The notes: a model not told the origin generated them from the sequence alone. A stretch of DNA of 64,000 nucleotides from UBA4416 sp036676295 (GCA_036676295.1 JAKFDE010000035.1:62001-126000), one strand, 5' to 3'. Positions 8,044-17,554 are shown, counted from the first letter of the stretch. Numbers and translations: made by a program.

Positions 8044-8955
8044 ATGAACAAATACTATTTAAATTATTTAGATCAATTAGAATCCGAAGCGATTCATATC
8101 TTAAGAGAAGTTGCAGGGCAATTCGAACGTCCTGCCTTATTATTCAGTGGAGGAAAAGATTCGATCACCTTGGTACGTTTGGCAGAAAAAGCTTTTCGTC
8201 CGGGCAAGTTTCCTTTCCCTTTAGTGCATATTGATACGGGTCATAACTTTCCGGAAGCAATTGCCTACCGCGATAATTTAGCTAAGCAGTTAGATGAAAA
8301 ATTAATTGTACGCTATGTAGCCGATACTATTAAAGAAAAAAAGTTAACCGAAACCAAAGGTAAATTTGCAAGTCGTAATGCTTTGCAAACGTATACGTTG
8401 TTGGATGTCATCGAAGAATTCAAATTTGATGTATGTATTGGTGGAGCTCGCAGAGATGAAGAAAAAGCGAGAGCCAAAGAGCGTATTTTTTCGGTAAGAG
8501 ATGAGTTTGGACAATGGGATCCTAAACGTCAACGTCCCGAATTATGGAATACCTACAATGGTAAAATTCACAAAGGAGAAAACGTGAGAGCGTTCCCTAT
8601 CAGTAACTGGACAGAGTTAGATGTTTGGAATTATATCAAAAAAGAAAACATCGACTTGCCAAGTATTTATTTTTCACATGAGCGAGAGTGTGTGGTAACA
8701 CAAGATAGTCAGTTGGTAGCAATGTCGGATTTTGTGCAACTTGAAGCAAGTGATGTGATCGTAAAAAAACAAGTACGTTACAGAACCGTTGGTGATATGA
8801 CTTGTACGGCAGCTGTAGAATCAGAAGCATCGCATATTGATGATATCATTCGCGAAATTTCAGCATCACGTATGAGCGAACGTGGAGAAACCCGCATTGA
8901 TGATCAGGTATCAGAAGCAGCGATGGAAGACAGAAAAAAAGGAGGATATTTTTAA
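8044..8955 (+). CDS. cysD: Sulfate adenylyltransferase subunit 2
   Basis: Small catalytic subunit of ATP sulfurylase, which makes APS from sulfate and ATP with GTP hydrolysis by CysN. The ATP-pyrophosphatase loop SGGKDS is at residues 35-40; the GGARRDEEKARAKERIFS and TVGDMTCT segments are characteristic. Length 303 residues is standard. It is followed 85 bp later by cysN, and the pair almost certainly forms the heterodimer. Confidence 0.96.
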   Translation: MNKYYLNYLDQLESEAIHILREVAGQFERPALLFSGGKDSITLVRLAEKAFRPGKFPFPLVHIDTGHNFPEAIAYRDNLAKQLDEKLIVRYVADTIKEKKLTETKGKFASRNALQTYTLLDVIEEFKFDVCIGGARRDEEKARAKERIFSVRDEFGQWDPKRQRPELWNTYNGKIHKGENVRAFPISNWTELDVWNYIKKENIDLPSIYFSHERECVVTQDSQLVAMSDFVQLEASDVIVKKQVRYRTVGDMTCTAAVESEASHIDDIIREISASRMSERGETRIDDQVSEAAMEDRKKGGYF

Positions 8956-8969
8956 TAAGAACAGACGAA

Positions 8970-9029
8970 GGATAAATGATGAAGGATTAAAGAAGATCCT
9001 GTCATGAATCATTTATCTTTTATCATTAA
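8970..9029. repeat. Inverted repeat GATAAATGAT / ATCATTTATC between cysD and cysN
   Basis: A ten-base arm, GATAAATGAT, is matched by ATCATTTATC about 30 bases later, so the short cysD-cysN intergenic transcript can fold into a hairpin. There is no T-run and cysN follows directly. It may stabilise or process the mRNA, or be a dispersed repeat. Confidence 0.4.
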
Positions 9030-9040
9030 TCAAATAAGAA

Positions 9041-10282
9041 ATGGATATTTTAAGATTTATAACAGCAGGAAGTGTAGACGATGGTAAAAGTACATTGATC
9101 GGAAGACTATTGTACGATAGCAAATCAATATTGGTTGATCAGTTAGCAGCTATCGAAAAACAAAGTAAGAACAAAGAGAATGGTGAAATTGATTTGGCAA
9201 TTTTAACCGATGGTTTGCGTGCCGAACGTGAGCAAGGTATTACTATTGATGTAGCCTATAAATATTTCTCTACACCAAACCGTAAATTCATTATTGCGGA
9301 TGCTCCAGGGCATATTCAATACACACGTAACATGGTAACAGGTGCGAGTAATGCTGATCTGGCGGTTATTTTAGTAGATGCCCGTAAAGGAGTTATTGAA
9401 CAAACACGTCGTCATTCTATCATTACATCATTGCTTGGTATTAAGCATGTGGTGGTAGCCATTAATAAAATGGACCTAGTTGAGTTTAGCGAAGTTCGTT
9501 ATAATGAGATCGTGAACGATTACAAAAATATCCAGAAGCAATTAGGCTTATCTGATATTGTATTTATTCCTATTAGTGCTTTGATCGGTGATAATATTGT
9601 AGATGCTTCTTCAAACATGAATTGGTATAAAGGAAAACCCTTATTGGATATTTTAGAAAAGGTTGAATTGAATAACGATATCAATTTAACGGATGTGCGT
9701 TTTCCGGTGCAGTATGTGATTCGCCCGCAAACAGACGAACTGCACGATTACAGAGGCTACGCCGGTAAATTATCAAGTGGTATTATTAAAAAAGGTGATA
9801 AAGTGGTGATAGCTCCATCAGGAATTTCATCAACCGTTAAAGCCATTGAAGTAGGAGGGAAGGAAGTGGAAGAAGCATTTGCTCCGCAAAGTATTGTGTT
9901 ACATTTAGCGGATGATGTGGATGTAAGTCGCGGAGATATGATCGTAAAACACGATTCACAGCCAACAGTTACTCAGGATCTGGAAGTACTCTTATGTTGG
10001 ATGGATAGCAAACAATTGGAGATTGGTTCTAAGTATTTAATTCAGCACAATACCAAACAAGTGCGTTGTGTGGTTAAAGAGATCGATTACAAGCTGAATG
10101 TAAATACCCTTGAAAAAGAAACCAACATTGAGTCAGCTCAGTTAAATGATGTGTGCCGTGTGGTTTTAAAAACCGCTGTACCTTTAGCTATTGATAAATA
10201 CAAAACTATCAGAAACAATGGAAGTGCTATTTTAATTGATGAAACGAGCTGTGTCACGGTTGGCGCCTGTATCATTCAATAA
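9041..10282 (+). CDS. cysN: Sulfate adenylyltransferase subunit 1 (GTPase)
   Basis: GTPase subunit of ATP sulfurylase and relative of EF-Tu. The G1 loop GSVDDGKS is at residues 10-17; DAPGH (G3) and NKMD (G4) are present, followed by two beta-barrel domains. At 413 residues it lacks a fused APS kinase domain, again consistent with direct APS reduction by CysH. It is the last sulfate gene of the block. Confidence 0.95.
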   Translation: MDILRFITAGSVDDGKSTLIGRLLYDSKSILVDQLAAIEKQSKNKENGEIDLAILTDGLRAEREQGITIDVAYKYFSTPNRKFIIADAPGHIQYTRNMVTGASNADLAVILVDARKGVIEQTRRHSIITSLLGIKHVVVAINKMDLVEFSEVRYNEIVNDYKNIQKQLGLSDIVFIPISALIGDNIVDASSNMNWYKGKPLLDILEKVELNNDINLTDVRFPVQYVIRPQTDELHDYRGYAGKLSSGIIKKGDKVVIAPSGISSTVKAIEVGGKEVEEAFAPQSIVLHLADDVDVSRGDMIVKHDSQPTVTQDLEVLLCWMDSKQLEIGSKYLIQHNTKQVRCVVKEIDYKLNVNTLEKETNIESAQLNDVCRVVLKTAVPLAIDKYKTIRNNGSAILIDETSCVTVGACIIQ

Positions 10283-10369
10283 ATTTTTACTCGTATCGAT
10301 GTTAAAATAAGATATCGACTATTAATTATAAAGCTTTCACTAATTTTGTACTCAATAAAAAATAAAAAA

Positions 10370-10837
10370 ATGGAATTAATCACAACCTACATTTGTAAAG
10401 AGTTTGATATTGGTGTTCACAGTAACATGTTTGGCGGCAAAATAATGTCGCTCATAGATGACGCTGCAGCCTCGTATGCCGCGCAGTTATGTGATACTCC
10501 ACGTATGGTAACGATCAAATTTGATGAGCTGGTATTTAAGAAAGGTGTGAAAGTTGGAAGTATTTTAAAAATTTACGGCAAGGTCATTAAGTTTGGAAAT
10601 AGCTCTTTGCAATTGTACACCGAAATGCGTAAGCACAATGTATATACCGGCGAGCAGGAAATTGTAACACATACCAATGTAACTTTTGTACGTATTGACG
10701 AAGAAGGAAATGCCATTCCTATTTCTGAAAGAGTGAAAGTGCGTTATGCTGAGAGATTTAAAAATTTCGGTAAAGGACTTTTAAATAATGAAGAAACCGA
10801 TAAAGAAAGAGAATTACAGGTAAGTCAGAAGAATTAA
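10370..10837 (+). CDS. Acyl-CoA thioesterase, hotdog fold (4HBT/YciA-like)
   Basis: Single hotdog-domain protein of 155 residues. The GGKIMSLIDDAAASYA stretch carries the catalytic-helix Asp of the YciA/BACH-like thioesterases, followed by the strand TIKFDELVFKKGVKVGS. It probably hydrolyses acyl-CoA; substrate unknown. The ATG at 10370 is preferred over a TTG at 10346, because the family starts at this strand and the upstream codons are Lys/Asn-rich. A terminator follows at 10865. Confidence 0.8.
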   Translation: MELITTYICKEFDIGVHSNMFGGKIMSLIDDAAASYAAQLCDTPRMVTIKFDELVFKKGVKVGSILKIYGKVIKFGNSSLQLYTEMRKHNVYTGEQEIVTHTNVTFVRIDEEGNAIPISERVKVRYAERFKNFGKGLLNNEETDKERELQVSQKN

Positions 10838-10864
10838 GTTTTTGTTGTTTAGTTAGTTATGGAG

Positions 10865-10897
10865 CCACGGGTTATAATGATCCGTGGTTTTTTTATT
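10865..10897 (+). terminator. Intrinsic terminator after the thioesterase gene
   Basis: CCACGG (10865-10870) pairs with CCGTGG (10882-10887) and is followed by a run of seven T. This is a canonical Rho-independent terminator closing the plus-strand block. Confidence 0.85.
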
Positions 10898-10899
10898 TC

Positions 10900-11061
10900 A
10901 GAACCTGTTAAATTTTATCTTTTAGAATTGTTATAGTGTATTTTTAGCCGAAACGTGGCAATTTTTGCAGTCGAAATCGGGTATATTCGGCGAAAAAATT
11001 AACGAAGTTGGAGGCAAAAAGACGCCTAATAAAATAATTAGATAAAATTTAAACAGGTTCT
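10900..11061. mobile_element. MITE-like element with 21/22-bp terminal inverted repeats
   Basis: The left end, AGAACCTGTTAAATTTTATC plus T (10900-10920), is the reverse complement of the right end 11040-11061 except for one extra A. The 160-bp element has no ORF of note, so it would be non-autonomous. A target-site duplication is not obvious. It sits directly behind a terminator and before the deaminase gene. Confidence 0.65.
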
Positions 11062-11100
11062 AAGACTTTAATTAACTTAGTATGATTCAATTTGTGAGAT

Positions 11101-11571
11101 ATGGAAAAAAACGAGTTTATGGCAGAAGCCATTAAGTTATCGATAGAGAATGTAACGATCAGAGGAGGAGGACCTTTTGGTTGTGTTGTTGTAAAGGATG
11201 GAAAAATTATTGCACGTGGTTATAACCAGGTAACGGCTAATAATGATCCAACAGCACATGCCGAAGTAATGGCTATTCGCGAAGCTTGTAAAGTGTTAAA
11301 TTCATTTCAGTTGAATGATTGCGAACTTTATACCAGTTGCGAACCCTGCCCCATGTGTTTAGGTGCCATTTATTGGGCACGCCCGGCAAAAGTATATTAT
11401 GCCAATACTAAAAAAGATGCGGCGGATATTAATTTTGATGATGATTTTATTTATCAGGAATTGGAACTCCCTATGCCTGATCGTAAATTACCTTTTATAC
11501 AAATAATGCGAACCGAAGCATTAGAAGCTTTTAAAGCCTGGCAAAACAAAACAGATAAAGATCTGTATTAA
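11101..11571 (+). CDS. Nucleoside/guanine deaminase-like zinc enzyme
   Basis: Cytidine-deaminase-fold enzyme of 156 residues with the zinc motif HAEVMAIREAC (His ligand and catalytic Glu) and the Cys pair CEPCPMC. The length, the GGGPFGCVVVKDG start and the C-terminal PDRKLPFIQIMR region resemble the GuaD-type guanine deaminases more than TadA. Purine salvage is the likely role; substrate is not certain. It lies alone between the MITE and the convergent P-type ATPase gene. Confidence 0.82.
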   Translation: MEKNEFMAEAIKLSIENVTIRGGGPFGCVVVKDGKIIARGYNQVTANNDPTAHAEVMAIREACKVLNSFQLNDCELYTSCEPCPMCLGAIYWARPAKVYYANTKKDAADINFDDDFIYQELELPMPDRKLPFIQIMRTEALEAFKAWQNKTDKDLY

Positions 11572-11776
11572 TTGTTTTAAGGCTTATCTCTTTAAATAAA
11601 GTGTTATTTATTCAATAATAAATGAATGCGCTGATTCCATTATGATCCGGGCTTTCTTATATTCCTTTTGAATTCTCTTTTCATATAATGATCAACCATT
11701 AGCCATTTATTGAAGCAACTTTATTTTTGAGTTGTTTAATGTGATCAAATTTTTTGTTTGGATGTATTAATGTTCT

Positions 11777-14278
11777 CTATTGATATTGGCTGTTTTTTCT
11801 GTTTTTAAAATATTTTACGGTTTCAAGAATTATCAAAACAGAACTTGCTCCAATTAGTGATGATACAAAATGTTTATAGCCCGGAAATTCAAAGCTGAAA
11901 ATTTGTTGCATGAACGGAACAGAAATCACAACGAGCAACACAACAATTGCAACTGTAAGAATGATCCACGCGGCCCAGTTTTTTTCGGTTATGATTTTAA
12001 TAAAGTTTCTTGTTTTAGAAAGATTAGTGAGTATAAGAAATACATTTCCAATGATCAAGGAAGAAAATGCAATTGCTCTCACCTCTTCATTAGTATGGCC
12101 TTCGTGAATGGAAAGAAAATAAATTGTCATGGTCATACCAAGTAGGAGTAACCCTTGTAGTACGCTGGCTAAAATTTTATTTCCTCCAAAAAACTTTTCT
12201 TTTGAGTCTCTTGGTTTTCTGCTCATAATATTTTCTTCTTCTTGTTCATGTTCAAAAGCAATTGAACAAATAGGATCAATTATCAGTTCCAGAAGCACGA
12301 TATGTAATGGCATTAATAAGATTGGTAAAGAAGAGAAAAAAGCAGGTAATAACGTCAACCCAATTATTGGAATGTGGATAGCTATAATGTATGACATTGC
12401 TTTTTGTAGATTGTCAAATATTTTTCTTCCTAAACGAATGGCAGATACAATGGAAGCAAAGTTATCGTCTAATAAGACTAGTGAAGAAGCCTCTCTTGCA
12501 ACATCGGTTCCTTTGTTCCCCATTGCTATACCAATATCGGATGCTTTTAATGCAGGAGCATCATTTACGCCATCGCCCGTCATGGCTACAATTTCATTAT
12601 TAGCCTGCAGTGCCCGTACAATTCGCAGTTTTTGTTCGGGTACAACGCGTGCAAAAACAGTTATACCGGATATTATATGTTTTAGTTCATCATCATTTAA
12701 TTTGTTTAATTCACTACCGGTCATTAATTTTCCTTCACGCTTCATGCCTATTTGTTGTGCAATACTTTTAGCGGTTGCCGGAAAATCACCGGTGATCATA
12801 ATTACTTTTACACCGGCATCTTGACATTCTTTAATAGCAATTGGCACTTCAGGTCGTATAGGATCTTCCAGACCAATTAGACCCTTAAATTTAAATTCAA
12901 ACTCAATTTGCGAATCCGGTAAAGTGCCCGATGTTGGTGTGGAGTCTGCAACAGCAATTACCCTGTATCCTTTTTCTGCAAAAGATTCAACAATATTCAA
13001 ATATTTTTCAGTGTCTTGGTTATTTAATTTACATAATTTAAAAATAGTTTCCGGTGCTCCTTTAGTTGCTACTACAACCGCATTGGATGTAGTATCTTTT
13101 AACACCCTTGTCATTGCCAATAATGATTTGCTTAAAGGATATTCTTTAAGTAGTTCTGAAGAATCGTCGGCATTGTTATTTACTAATTGATCAGCTGTTT
13201 GAAAAGCTTTCTCCATTGGATCTACTGAGTTTTTTTGAGAAGCCAAATGAGCCAATTTTATAATTTCAGAAATATGATCTCGTGTGTCTAAAAATGTATT
13301 TTTTTCGAAAGTGTCATGGCCATTATATACAATGCCAACTTCCATTTTATTTTGTGTAATGGTTCCTGTTTTATCACTGCATAAAACTGTTGCAGAGCCA
13401 AGTGTTTCAATAGCTGATGGTTTTCTTGTTAAAACATTTTTTTTTGACAAGCGCCATGCACCTAAGGCTAAAAAAACGGTAAGAACTACTGGAAATTCTT
13501 CAGGAAGTATAGCCATTGCCGAAGCAAGACCATTTAATAGAGATTGAATAAAATTACCCCTTACAAAATAAAAAGTTAAAACTACAACCGTACTAATAAT
13601 TGCGCCAAATATAAATAAATTGCGAATAAGGGATTTCATCTCTTTTTGCATACTGGTTTCATGTTGTTCGATACTTAATAAGGAACTTCCAATTTTTCCA
13701 AACTCAGTATGTATACCTGTAGCAATTATCTTGATATATCCTTTACCCTGTATTACCAGTGTTCCGCTGTAAACAAGTCCGTTTTTGTTGGTAGGATCTT
13801 TCTGAACAGATTTTAATACAGGGACAGATTCTCCGGTCAAAATAGATTCGTCTACAGTAAGGTTTAATGAGTCAATTAAAATTCCATCAGCAGAAACTCT
13901 GTCTCCTTCGTTTAAAATAACAACATCATCAGGTACAACTTCTCTTCCTGAAATTCTTATTTCTTTTCCGTTTCGGATCACTAATGATCTGGGAGAAGAA
14001 AGATTTTTAAGAGCGTTTAACGCTTTTTCGGTTTTTTGATATTGGTAAAACGTAATAAAAATAATAATAAAAATTGTTGACAGGAGTATTATTCCTTCAT
14101 TTATATCTCCTAATAAAATGTATAAACAACCACAAGTTATAAGAAGTAAAAACATAGGTTCTTTGATCACTTCAATGGCAATACCAATAATATTCTTTGG
14201 CTTTTCTGAAGGCAATTCGTTGTATCCAAAAGAGCTAAGTCTTTTTTGCACTTCACTTGTATTTAAGCCATTTATCAT
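11777..14278 (-). CDS. P-type cation-transporting ATPase, probably Ca2+ (P2 type)
   Basis: Ion pump of 833 residues. The actuator motif DESILTGES, the phosphorylation site CSDKTGTI and the hinge TGDGVNDAPALKASDIG are all intact, with an N-terminal cation-ATPase domain and a C-terminal transmembrane bundle. There are no N-terminal heavy-metal (CxxC) domains, which argues against copper or zinc pumps. It lies directly beyond the 3' end of the cassette array on the same strand, 52 bp after site A, but no matching cassette arm or attC-like site follows it, so I treat it as resident chromosome. Confidence 0.88.
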   Translation of the reverse strand: MINGLNTSEVQKRLSSFGYNELPSEKPKNIIGIAIEVIKEPMFLLLITCGCLYILLGDINEGIILLSTIFIIIFITFYQYQKTEKALNALKNLSSPRSLVIRNGKEIRISGREVVPDDVVILNEGDRVSADGILIDSLNLTVDESILTGESVPVLKSVQKDPTNKNGLVYSGTLVIQGKGYIKIIATGIHTEFGKIGSSLLSIEQHETSMQKEMKSLIRNLFIFGAIISTVVVLTFYFVRGNFIQSLLNGLASAMAILPEEFPVVLTVFLALGAWRLSKKNVLTRKPSAIETLGSATVLCSDKTGTITQNKMEVGIVYNGHDTFEKNTFLDTRDHISEIIKLAHLASQKNSVDPMEKAFQTADQLVNNNADDSSELLKEYPLSKSLLAMTRVLKDTTSNAVVVATKGAPETIFKLCKLNNQDTEKYLNIVESFAEKGYRVIAVADSTPTSGTLPDSQIEFEFKFKGLIGLEDPIRPEVPIAIKECQDAGVKVIMITGDFPATAKSIAQQIGMKREGKLMTGSELNKLNDDELKHIISGITVFARVVPEQKLRIVRALQANNEIVAMTGDGVNDAPALKASDIGIAMGNKGTDVAREASSLVLLDDNFASIVSAIRLGRKIFDNLQKAMSYIIAIHIPIIGLTLLPAFFSSLPILLMPLHIVLLELIIDPICSIAFEHEQEEENIMSRKPRDSKEKFFGGNKILASVLQGLLLLGMTMTIYFLSIHEGHTNEEVRAIAFSSLIIGNVFLILTNLSKTRNFIKIITEKNWAAWIILTVAIVVLLVVISVPFMQQIFSFEFPGYKHFVSSLIGASSVLIILETVKYFKNRKNSQYQ

Positions 14279-14329
14279 TATTGCATTTTATGTTTTATTG
14301 TGATTGTTGGCTTTTATTTTCCGTGTTTT

Positions 14330-14428
14330 GTGCCAATAGCAACAAATCTGATAGTTAGTTGGAGTTTAGCGCTTTTGTATATGCCGAAGCTGGATGTCCA
14401 AATTTAATTTAGGTGAGTTATTGGCTGT
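14330..14428 (-). repeat. attC-like site A (last, shortest site of the array)
   Basis: Short member of the family. Its right half (GCCGAAGC, then TTTAATTTAGGTGAGTTA) matches the consensus of sites D and H, but the central hairpin half is reduced. The left flank GCCAATAGCAAC and right flank GTTATTGGC are nearly complementary. It follows the START-domain gene in cassette orientation and marks the 3' end of the array. Confidence 0.6.
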
Positions 14429-14466
14429 GTTTATATCTTTGTATTTTAAAGATATTCTTGAAATTG

Positions 14467-14952
14467 TTATTTTTCACAAATTTCTTTCAACTTATCGAGT
14501 GCTTTTGGGTAGGTCTGGTTCATATAATCTAAAAAATCTTCATTGGTGTCTAAGTCAACAGTAACGGTTGCCGTTCCCTGTCCGACTGGATCGCCCGTAC
14601 GGGCATTGTTTTCTTCGAAGGTATAGTTTTCAAATCCGTTTGCCCATTTTTCCACTTCTGGTCCTTCTGTAATTTCTTTATCCGCTTTAAAAAGACCATA
14701 ATGTTGAATCGACACAAATCGGTTGGGAATGTTTTCAACTATCTTGGAAACCATACCTCCCTTTTCTCCTTTTTCATCTACTCCAATAAATAGAATTTTA
14801 TTTTCCTTGTCCCAATTTCCTTCATAGGTCGATGTCGGATTAAACAAAGAAGTCCATTGCTCATAAGTTGATTTACTGTTGATGCCAAGCATAAAATCAT
14901 AAATCTTGGTCACAGGTGCATTGATGCTTATTTTGAATTGTAATTTTTTCAT
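14467..14952 (-). CDS. SRPBCC/START-like (AHSA1-type) protein, cassette gene
   Basis: Soluble ligand-binding-fold protein of 161 residues. It opens with the first strand and helix MKKLQFKISINAPVTKIYDFML, and the middle and end (FENYTFEENNARTG, DTNEDFLDYMNQTYPKALDKLKEICEK) fit the polyketide-cyclase/AHSA1 family. Ligand unknown. It is the only gene between sites A and B. The flanks GTTATTGGCT and, on the other side, AGCCTATAAC are near-complementary, so it behaves as one cassette. No promoter motif was found in its 110-bp leader. Confidence 0.78.
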   Translation of the reverse strand: MKKLQFKISINAPVTKIYDFMLGINSKSTYEQWTSLFNPTSTYEGNWDKENKILFIGVDEKGEKGGMVSKIVENIPNRFVSIQHYGLFKADKEITEGPEVEKWANGFENYTFEENNARTGDPVGQGTATVTVDLDTNEDFLDYMNQTYPKALDKLKEICEK

Positions 14953-15064
14953 ACTATTAATGTTTGTTTAAATGATCCCGATAAACTTGAGCCTGAGATT
15001 AGTTGAACGCTATCGTGATCGGGTTGTTGTTTTTAGTTATACTTAATAGTTGTTTAACTTAGCC

Positions 15065-15238
15065 TATAACGTTTTGGAGCTAAATTTTAGTTTGGGCTTT
15101 GAAACCGTTTCTATCAAACTGCTTAATAACAAAGTTAAATGTTTATTAGCCATTTGCAAAGTGAAAATTAAAAACTTGTCTACCGCTTTTGCAAATGCTT
15201 TGATGTCGCCTAAATAATACAACCCGTGTGTTGGTGTC
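15065..15238 (-). repeat. attC-like site B
   Basis: Starts CTATAACGTTTTGGAGCTA and contains GGCTTTGAAACC and CATTTGCAAAGTG paired with CGCTTTTGCAAATG. It ends in a variant core, GTTGGTGTC, at 15230-15238. It fills most of the gene-free stretch 14953-15298; the remainder on the left holds an imperfect CCCGAT inverted repeat. Confidence 0.75.
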
Positions 15239-15298
15239 TGGTGTTCTATCTGTCTTTATTATTTGTTAAAGATAATTTGTTAATCCACGGCCATGTTA

Positions 15299-15727
15299 CT
15301 AAAAATTAGATCTTTGGATTCTTAACATATTTGCTACTCTTAACTCTACATATATTATCAATACTATAATAAAAATTTCAACCAAAAAATATATCAATCC
15401 TATTCGTGTTAAGTCGTTGTAATAAGTATATAAAAACGTCATTGTCAAAATACAATACAAAAAATTACTAATACCTATTATTCTTAAATAGGGTGTCCAA
15501 TAGTCTTTAAGAAAAAGGTAACAAGACATAGAATAAGCACAATAAACCAAACCAATTATTGATAAGAATGTCAAAATGTTTGCAGGCATACCGAAGTAAT
15601 CGTAGTAATGTCTTAAAACAAAAAACAAGGAACACGTTGTCAATGCTGCACCCAAACCGTCAAGTAGAAAAAGTTTCTTTGGTTTTCTTGAAAAATAATC
15701 TATTGTGCTTTTGATATTAATCTTCAT
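15299..15727 (-). CDS. Four-helix integral membrane protein, unknown function (cassette gene)
   Basis: Hydrophobic protein of 142 residues with four predicted transmembrane helices (about 17-37, 43-65, 75-95 and 103-125) and no catalytic motif. I use the ATG at 15727 (MKINIKS) because the 19 residues upstream are polar and would place a tail before the first helix. It is the last of four genes between sites C and B and may be expressed with the DUF6326-like and barrel genes. Confidence 0.65.
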   Translation of the reverse strand: MKINIKSTIDYFSRKPKKLFLLDGLGAALTTCSLFFVLRHYYDYFGMPANILTFLSIIGLVYCAYSMSCYLFLKDYWTPYLRIIGISNFLYCILTMTFLYTYYNDLTRIGLIYFLVEIFIIVLIIYVELRVANMLRIQRSNF

Positions 15728-15819
15728 ATGGTTTTCTCTGAAAAGAATTTGTCTGTCATGTTTTTTTTGGTCAATAGTTAACAATATTTTTATTCATACA
15801 ATTTTTCGTTCATATAACT

Positions 15820-16251
15820 TTATGCTTCGATACGAGGCCATTTCCATGCGTAACGGATGATTAGACAAAGAAGAACGGCTTCTACAACAGCGCCAAACAC
15901 CATGTGCATCCAAGCTTCTCCTGCTAAATTAAACAATGTAAAGGGAATATACACCGCGGCAATAATGATATTTACCCAGCGATTTATAATAGCCGGTAGG
16001 GCAGCAGAAAGGAAAATCATCAGTGCCGGAATGGTTACTGAGGCGAGTGCTGCCAACAGAAATCCTTGCGTAATATCAAATTCAAACACCCTCCCTGTTT
16101 GAATATCTACAAGCTTACTCGGCATATATAAGTGGAAATAATCAACATAGATATAGAGAAACATAAAACTCGCCCAAAGCATAGCAAGCTTCAGTTTCAT
16201 ACTAACTTTGATATCTTCCAGTGCATTTTGTGATGATTTTTGTGTATCCAT
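15820..16251 (-). CDS. DUF6326-like membrane protein (cassette gene)
   Basis: Membrane protein of 143 residues with four helices, a conserved-looking YIYVDYFHLYMP segment and an EAWMHMVFGAVVEA motif. These match my recollection of the DUF6326 family; the function is unknown. It starts ten bases after the stop of the upstream outer-membrane gene and is probably co-transcribed with it. Confidence 0.68.
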   Translation of the reverse strand: MDTQKSSQNALEDIKVSMKLKLAMLWASFMFLYIYVDYFHLYMPSKLVDIQTGRVFEFDITQGFLLAALASVTIPALMIFLSAALPAIINRWVNIIIAAVYIPFTLFNLAGEAWMHMVFGAVVEAVLLCLIIRYAWKWPRIEA

Positions 16252-16261
16252 AAATTTTCAA

Positions 16262-16891
16262 TTAAAAGTTATAACCAACATTAAGGCCTGGTTCCGGAAA
16301 GATGAATTTAGACCATTTATCATCTAGCTGTTTAAATCCATCAGGTAATTTTGTGTGATAAGCACGATGGGTCATACATACTGATGGTTGAAAGAAAAAT
16401 TTATCTTTAAAGAGTTTGATGTGATAACCAACACGGTATGAATTGAAAATCTGAAAACCATCGTCAATTTTCTTACCATTGTCATTCACAAAAATTTGCC
16501 AGGTAGGCATTACATCAAGTTGGGCATACAAACCTTTCCATAAAAATCGTGTGTAAGAAGTTGTTGCGCCATACTCACGAATATACCCCGGAAATCTTTC
16601 TTCCGGTTTTTTGTAGGCTTTGTTTAAAAATGGATGAATACCATTTGGCCAGGCATATTTCCAGGTTTTTGGAGCTAATGTAATTACATCTTTTCCTGTG
16701 ATCCGATAACCTATATTGAGTTGAGCGAAGTTGGGTGGGTTTTCTGTATCAAGATTACCCAATAGAACAAATAAAGAAGTCCCAACGAACCACTGTTTGT
16801 AAGTACTGTCTTGTTTGGCATATTGTGCATTCACCTGTAAGCTGCTTGTCAACACTAGGGCAAGTCCAAAGCATAAAATTTTCTTTTGCAT
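16262..16891 (-). CDS. Secreted outer-membrane barrel-like protein (cassette gene)
   Basis: Protein of 209 residues with a signal peptide (cleavage after QVNA) and aromatic alternating strands ending in NVGYNF, a typical outer-membrane barrel terminus. No enzyme motif. It has its own promoter box (TACTTTTG, 26 bp upstream), unlike most array genes, and stands directly downstream of a Crp-family regulator that may control it. Confidence 0.65.
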   Translation of the reverse strand: MQKKILCFGLALVLTSSLQVNAQYAKQDSTYKQWFVGTSLFVLLGNLDTENPPNFAQLNIGYRITGKDVITLAPKTWKYAWPNGIHPFLNKAYKKPEERFPGYIREYGATTSYTRFLWKGLYAQLDVMPTWQIFVNDNGKKIDDGFQIFNSYRVGYHIKLFKDKFFFQPSVCMTHRAYHTKLPDGFKQLDDKWSKFIFPEPGLNVGYNF

Positions 16892-16919
16892 ATCTTTTTT
16901 TTATTGATAAATGATATTG

Positions 16920-16965
16920 CAAAAGTAGATTGGCGAGACACCATAACTTGTTCACTTAAGTTAAG
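16920..16965 (-). promoter_or_regulatory. Bacteroidota-type -7 box with upstream dyad, before the barrel gene
   Basis: On the minus strand TACTTTTG (16920-16927) matches TAnnTTTG. There is no TTG at the -33 spacing. Instead the dyad CTTAAGTTAAG (16955-16965) lies just upstream, where a Crp-type activator could bind. The neighbouring Crp-family gene is the obvious candidate. Confidence 0.5.
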
Positions 16966-16975
16966 AAATACGTTT

Positions 16976-17554
16976 TTAGCTCTTTTTTTCAAGAATTCTT
17001 GCTCTTAATCTGCTTAATGATTGAGGTTTGATCCCTAAATAGCTCGCTAATTGGTGTTGTGGCACACGCTGAACAAGGTCTGGTCTTTTTTGTAATAAAT
17101 TAAGGTATCGTTGTTCAGGCGAAGAAGTTTTAAACTCGTCAAAGTCTAGTTGCCGTTTAGCTAACAATTCTTCCGACAACATTCTGCACATGATTTCAAA
17201 CTTTGGAAATTTACTGTTTATTTCTACTCCCATATCAGAATTTGAAATTAGAAGAATACTGTCTTCAACACAACTTATGAAATAATCAGAAGGAGATTTG
17301 TTTATTACACAATGAGGTGTTAAGGCGTCCTGTTCTGTGTAGAAAGCTGTTGTTTTTTCTTCTCCGTCTATGATATAATAAACCCGAATACAGCCTTTTA
17401 AAACAAAATAGCTCTCTGGAGATTTTTGTCCTTCTTTGAGTAAAACCGTCCCTTTCTTTACTGAGTGAAACAGGTCTAAAGAAAGTAATGCGTTCTTCTC
17501 ATCATCTGTCAGAGAAACGTATTTTGAAATAAAGTCAAATAGTAAGTCTTGCAT
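16976..17554 (-). CDS. Crp/Fnr family transcriptional regulator (cassette gene)
   Basis: A cyclic-nucleotide-binding-like domain (about residues 25-120, with the KGCIRVYY strand) is followed by a C-terminal helix-turn-helix (about 150-190, QHQLASYLGIKPQSLSRLRARI). Length 192 residues is usual for Bacteroidota members, which often lack cAMP contacts. It is the first gene of the four-gene block between sites C and B. Confidence 0.85.
   Translation of the reverse strand: MQDLLFDFISKYVSLTDDEKNALLSLDLFHSVKKGTVLLKEGQKSPESYFVLKGCIRVYYIIDGEEKTTAFYTEQDALTPHCVINKSPSDYFISCVEDSILLISNSDMGVEINSKFPKFEIMCRMLSEELLAKRQLDFDEFKTSSPEQRYLNLLQKRPDLVQRVPQHQLASYLGIKPQSLSRLRARILEKKS

Noticed and set aside
12129..12824. 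Plus-strand ORF of 231 codons inside the P-type ATPase gene
   Set aside because: The ATPase frame has all catalytic motifs; this is a shadow with no domain.
11777..14278. P-type ATPase as the last cassette of the array
   Set aside because: No attC-like site or matching arm lies downstream of it (11571-11777 shows none).
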